From Chloroflexota bacterium (GTDB lineage: Bacteria; Chloroflexota; UBA11872), in the NCBI GenBank assembly GCA_028875175.1, contig JAPPFO010000045.1, forward strand, positions 1 to 13,582: a stretch of DNA of 13,582 nt, read 5' to 3'. This document shows positions 13,307 through 13,582 of this stretch, one piece after another. The notes under the pieces were generated by a model. It was given only the letters and a program-made list of their open reading frames with translations, had not been told where the DNA came from and did not search any database. A program made the translations under genes and the position numbers. The first letter of the stretch is position 1. Each line of letters opens with the position of its first letter.

Positions 13307-13582
13307 ATGAACTGGTCAGCCAGTGAGATCCGGCGGGTGGACGCCGAGAGTTCGAGCGAGCTTTGGGAGCGCTTTCTCACCGCCATGGTGGCCTACTGGA
13401 ACGAGAGTTTTCCCAGCGAACTCAGCCACCTGGAGTGGCACGAGCTGTACACCGAGCGGATTCGACGCCGTCTGGACGAGCGACCGACGTGGCTCTGGAT
13501 GTATGAGCGTGAGGGACGCACGCTGGCGCTCACGAATTTTCACCTTGATGGCGGCGTGGCGCACATTGCCGAAGTATGGGTG
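13307..13582 (+). CDS. GNAT-family N-acetyltransferase (3' truncated by the window)
   Basis: 92 codons are visible and the frame is open at the window end. ATG 13307 has a good ribosome binding site, aggag at 13293-13297, overlapping the tyrS stop with 9-nt spacing. The N-terminus is helical (SSSELWERFLTAMVAYWNES, ERIRRRLDERP). Then come two beta strands, TWLWMYEREG and RTLALTNFHLDG, and the start of the next strand, VAHIAEVWV, just where the acetyl-CoA binding P-loop would follow. This strand order and the AEVWV ending fit the GCN5 acetyltransferase fold, but the acetyl-CoA motif itself is outside the window. The substrate is unknown. Its position 12 bp after tyrS indicates co-transcription. 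Confidence 0.7.
   Translation, partial: MNWSASEIRRVDAESSSELWERFLTAMVAYWNESFPSELSHLEWHELYTERIRRRLDERPTWLWMYEREGRTLALTNFHLDGGVAHIAEVWV

Overview
The window is a GC-rich stretch of a bacterial chromosome, most likely from the phylum Chloroflexota. This placement is inferred from protein style: a Tat-type lipoprotein with a long Ala/Pro linker, an ArsA-type ATPase with an HSP20-like tail, a single-TM protein with a Thr/Pro linker and LysM domain, and a secreted protein with G-x-P-x-S-R-P / F-Q-R-x-A-L-Q-x-W modules. No phage, transposase, CRISPR or tRNA signal was found.

Layout. 1-1829 (+): the 3' part of a dihydrolipoyl acyltransferase (E2) gene, then an amidohydrolase-2 family hydrolase. 1855-1891 is a strong hairpin between convergent genes. 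1911-2255 (-) is a decayed thioredoxin-like reading frame. 2256-2537 holds no gene. 2538-4076 (-) is an orphan solute-binding lipoprotein. 4280-5196 (-) holds a 78-aa hypothetical protein and an XRE-type HTH protein fused to a double zinc ribbon. 5341-10465 (-) is a compact run in the transcription order selD, arsA-like ATPase, K+ channel/RCK pseudogene, UDP-glucose 6-dehydrogenase, LysM protein. From 10523 (+) come a secreted putative metalloprotease with two repeated modules, a structured leader, tyrS, and the start of a GNAT acetyltransferase that runs off the window.

Main points. (1) The selD gene is longer than an ordinary ORF call would give. It starts at ATG 10465, and its catalytic position, in the motif HGAGUACK, is an in-frame UGA at 10411-10409, followed by a plausible bacterial SECIS hairpin. 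The protein is very probably a selenocysteine-containing selenophosphate synthetase, so the organism should be able to decode Sec. (2) The two frames between 7149 and 8171 are one potassium channel plus RCK gene, broken by a one-base deletion, a CAG-to-TAG type nonsense codon and a second small deletion, all inside the RCK nucleotide-binding fold. (3) The thioredoxin-like frame has lost the second active-site Cys (WCGRR) and the cis-proline. (4) The 78-aa gene has a promoter-like pair of hexamers with a perfect 12-bp palindrome at the expected transcription start, close to the HTH/zinc-ribbon gene.

How they fit together. selD and the arsA-like gene overlap by 8 bp and are probably translationally coupled. 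ugd and the LysM protein are 11 bp apart and both relate to the cell envelope. tyrS and the GNAT gene are 12 bp apart and share a transcript. No selA, selB or selC, no ABC permease for the solute-binding protein, and no E1/E3 genes are present, so those partners must lie elsewhere.
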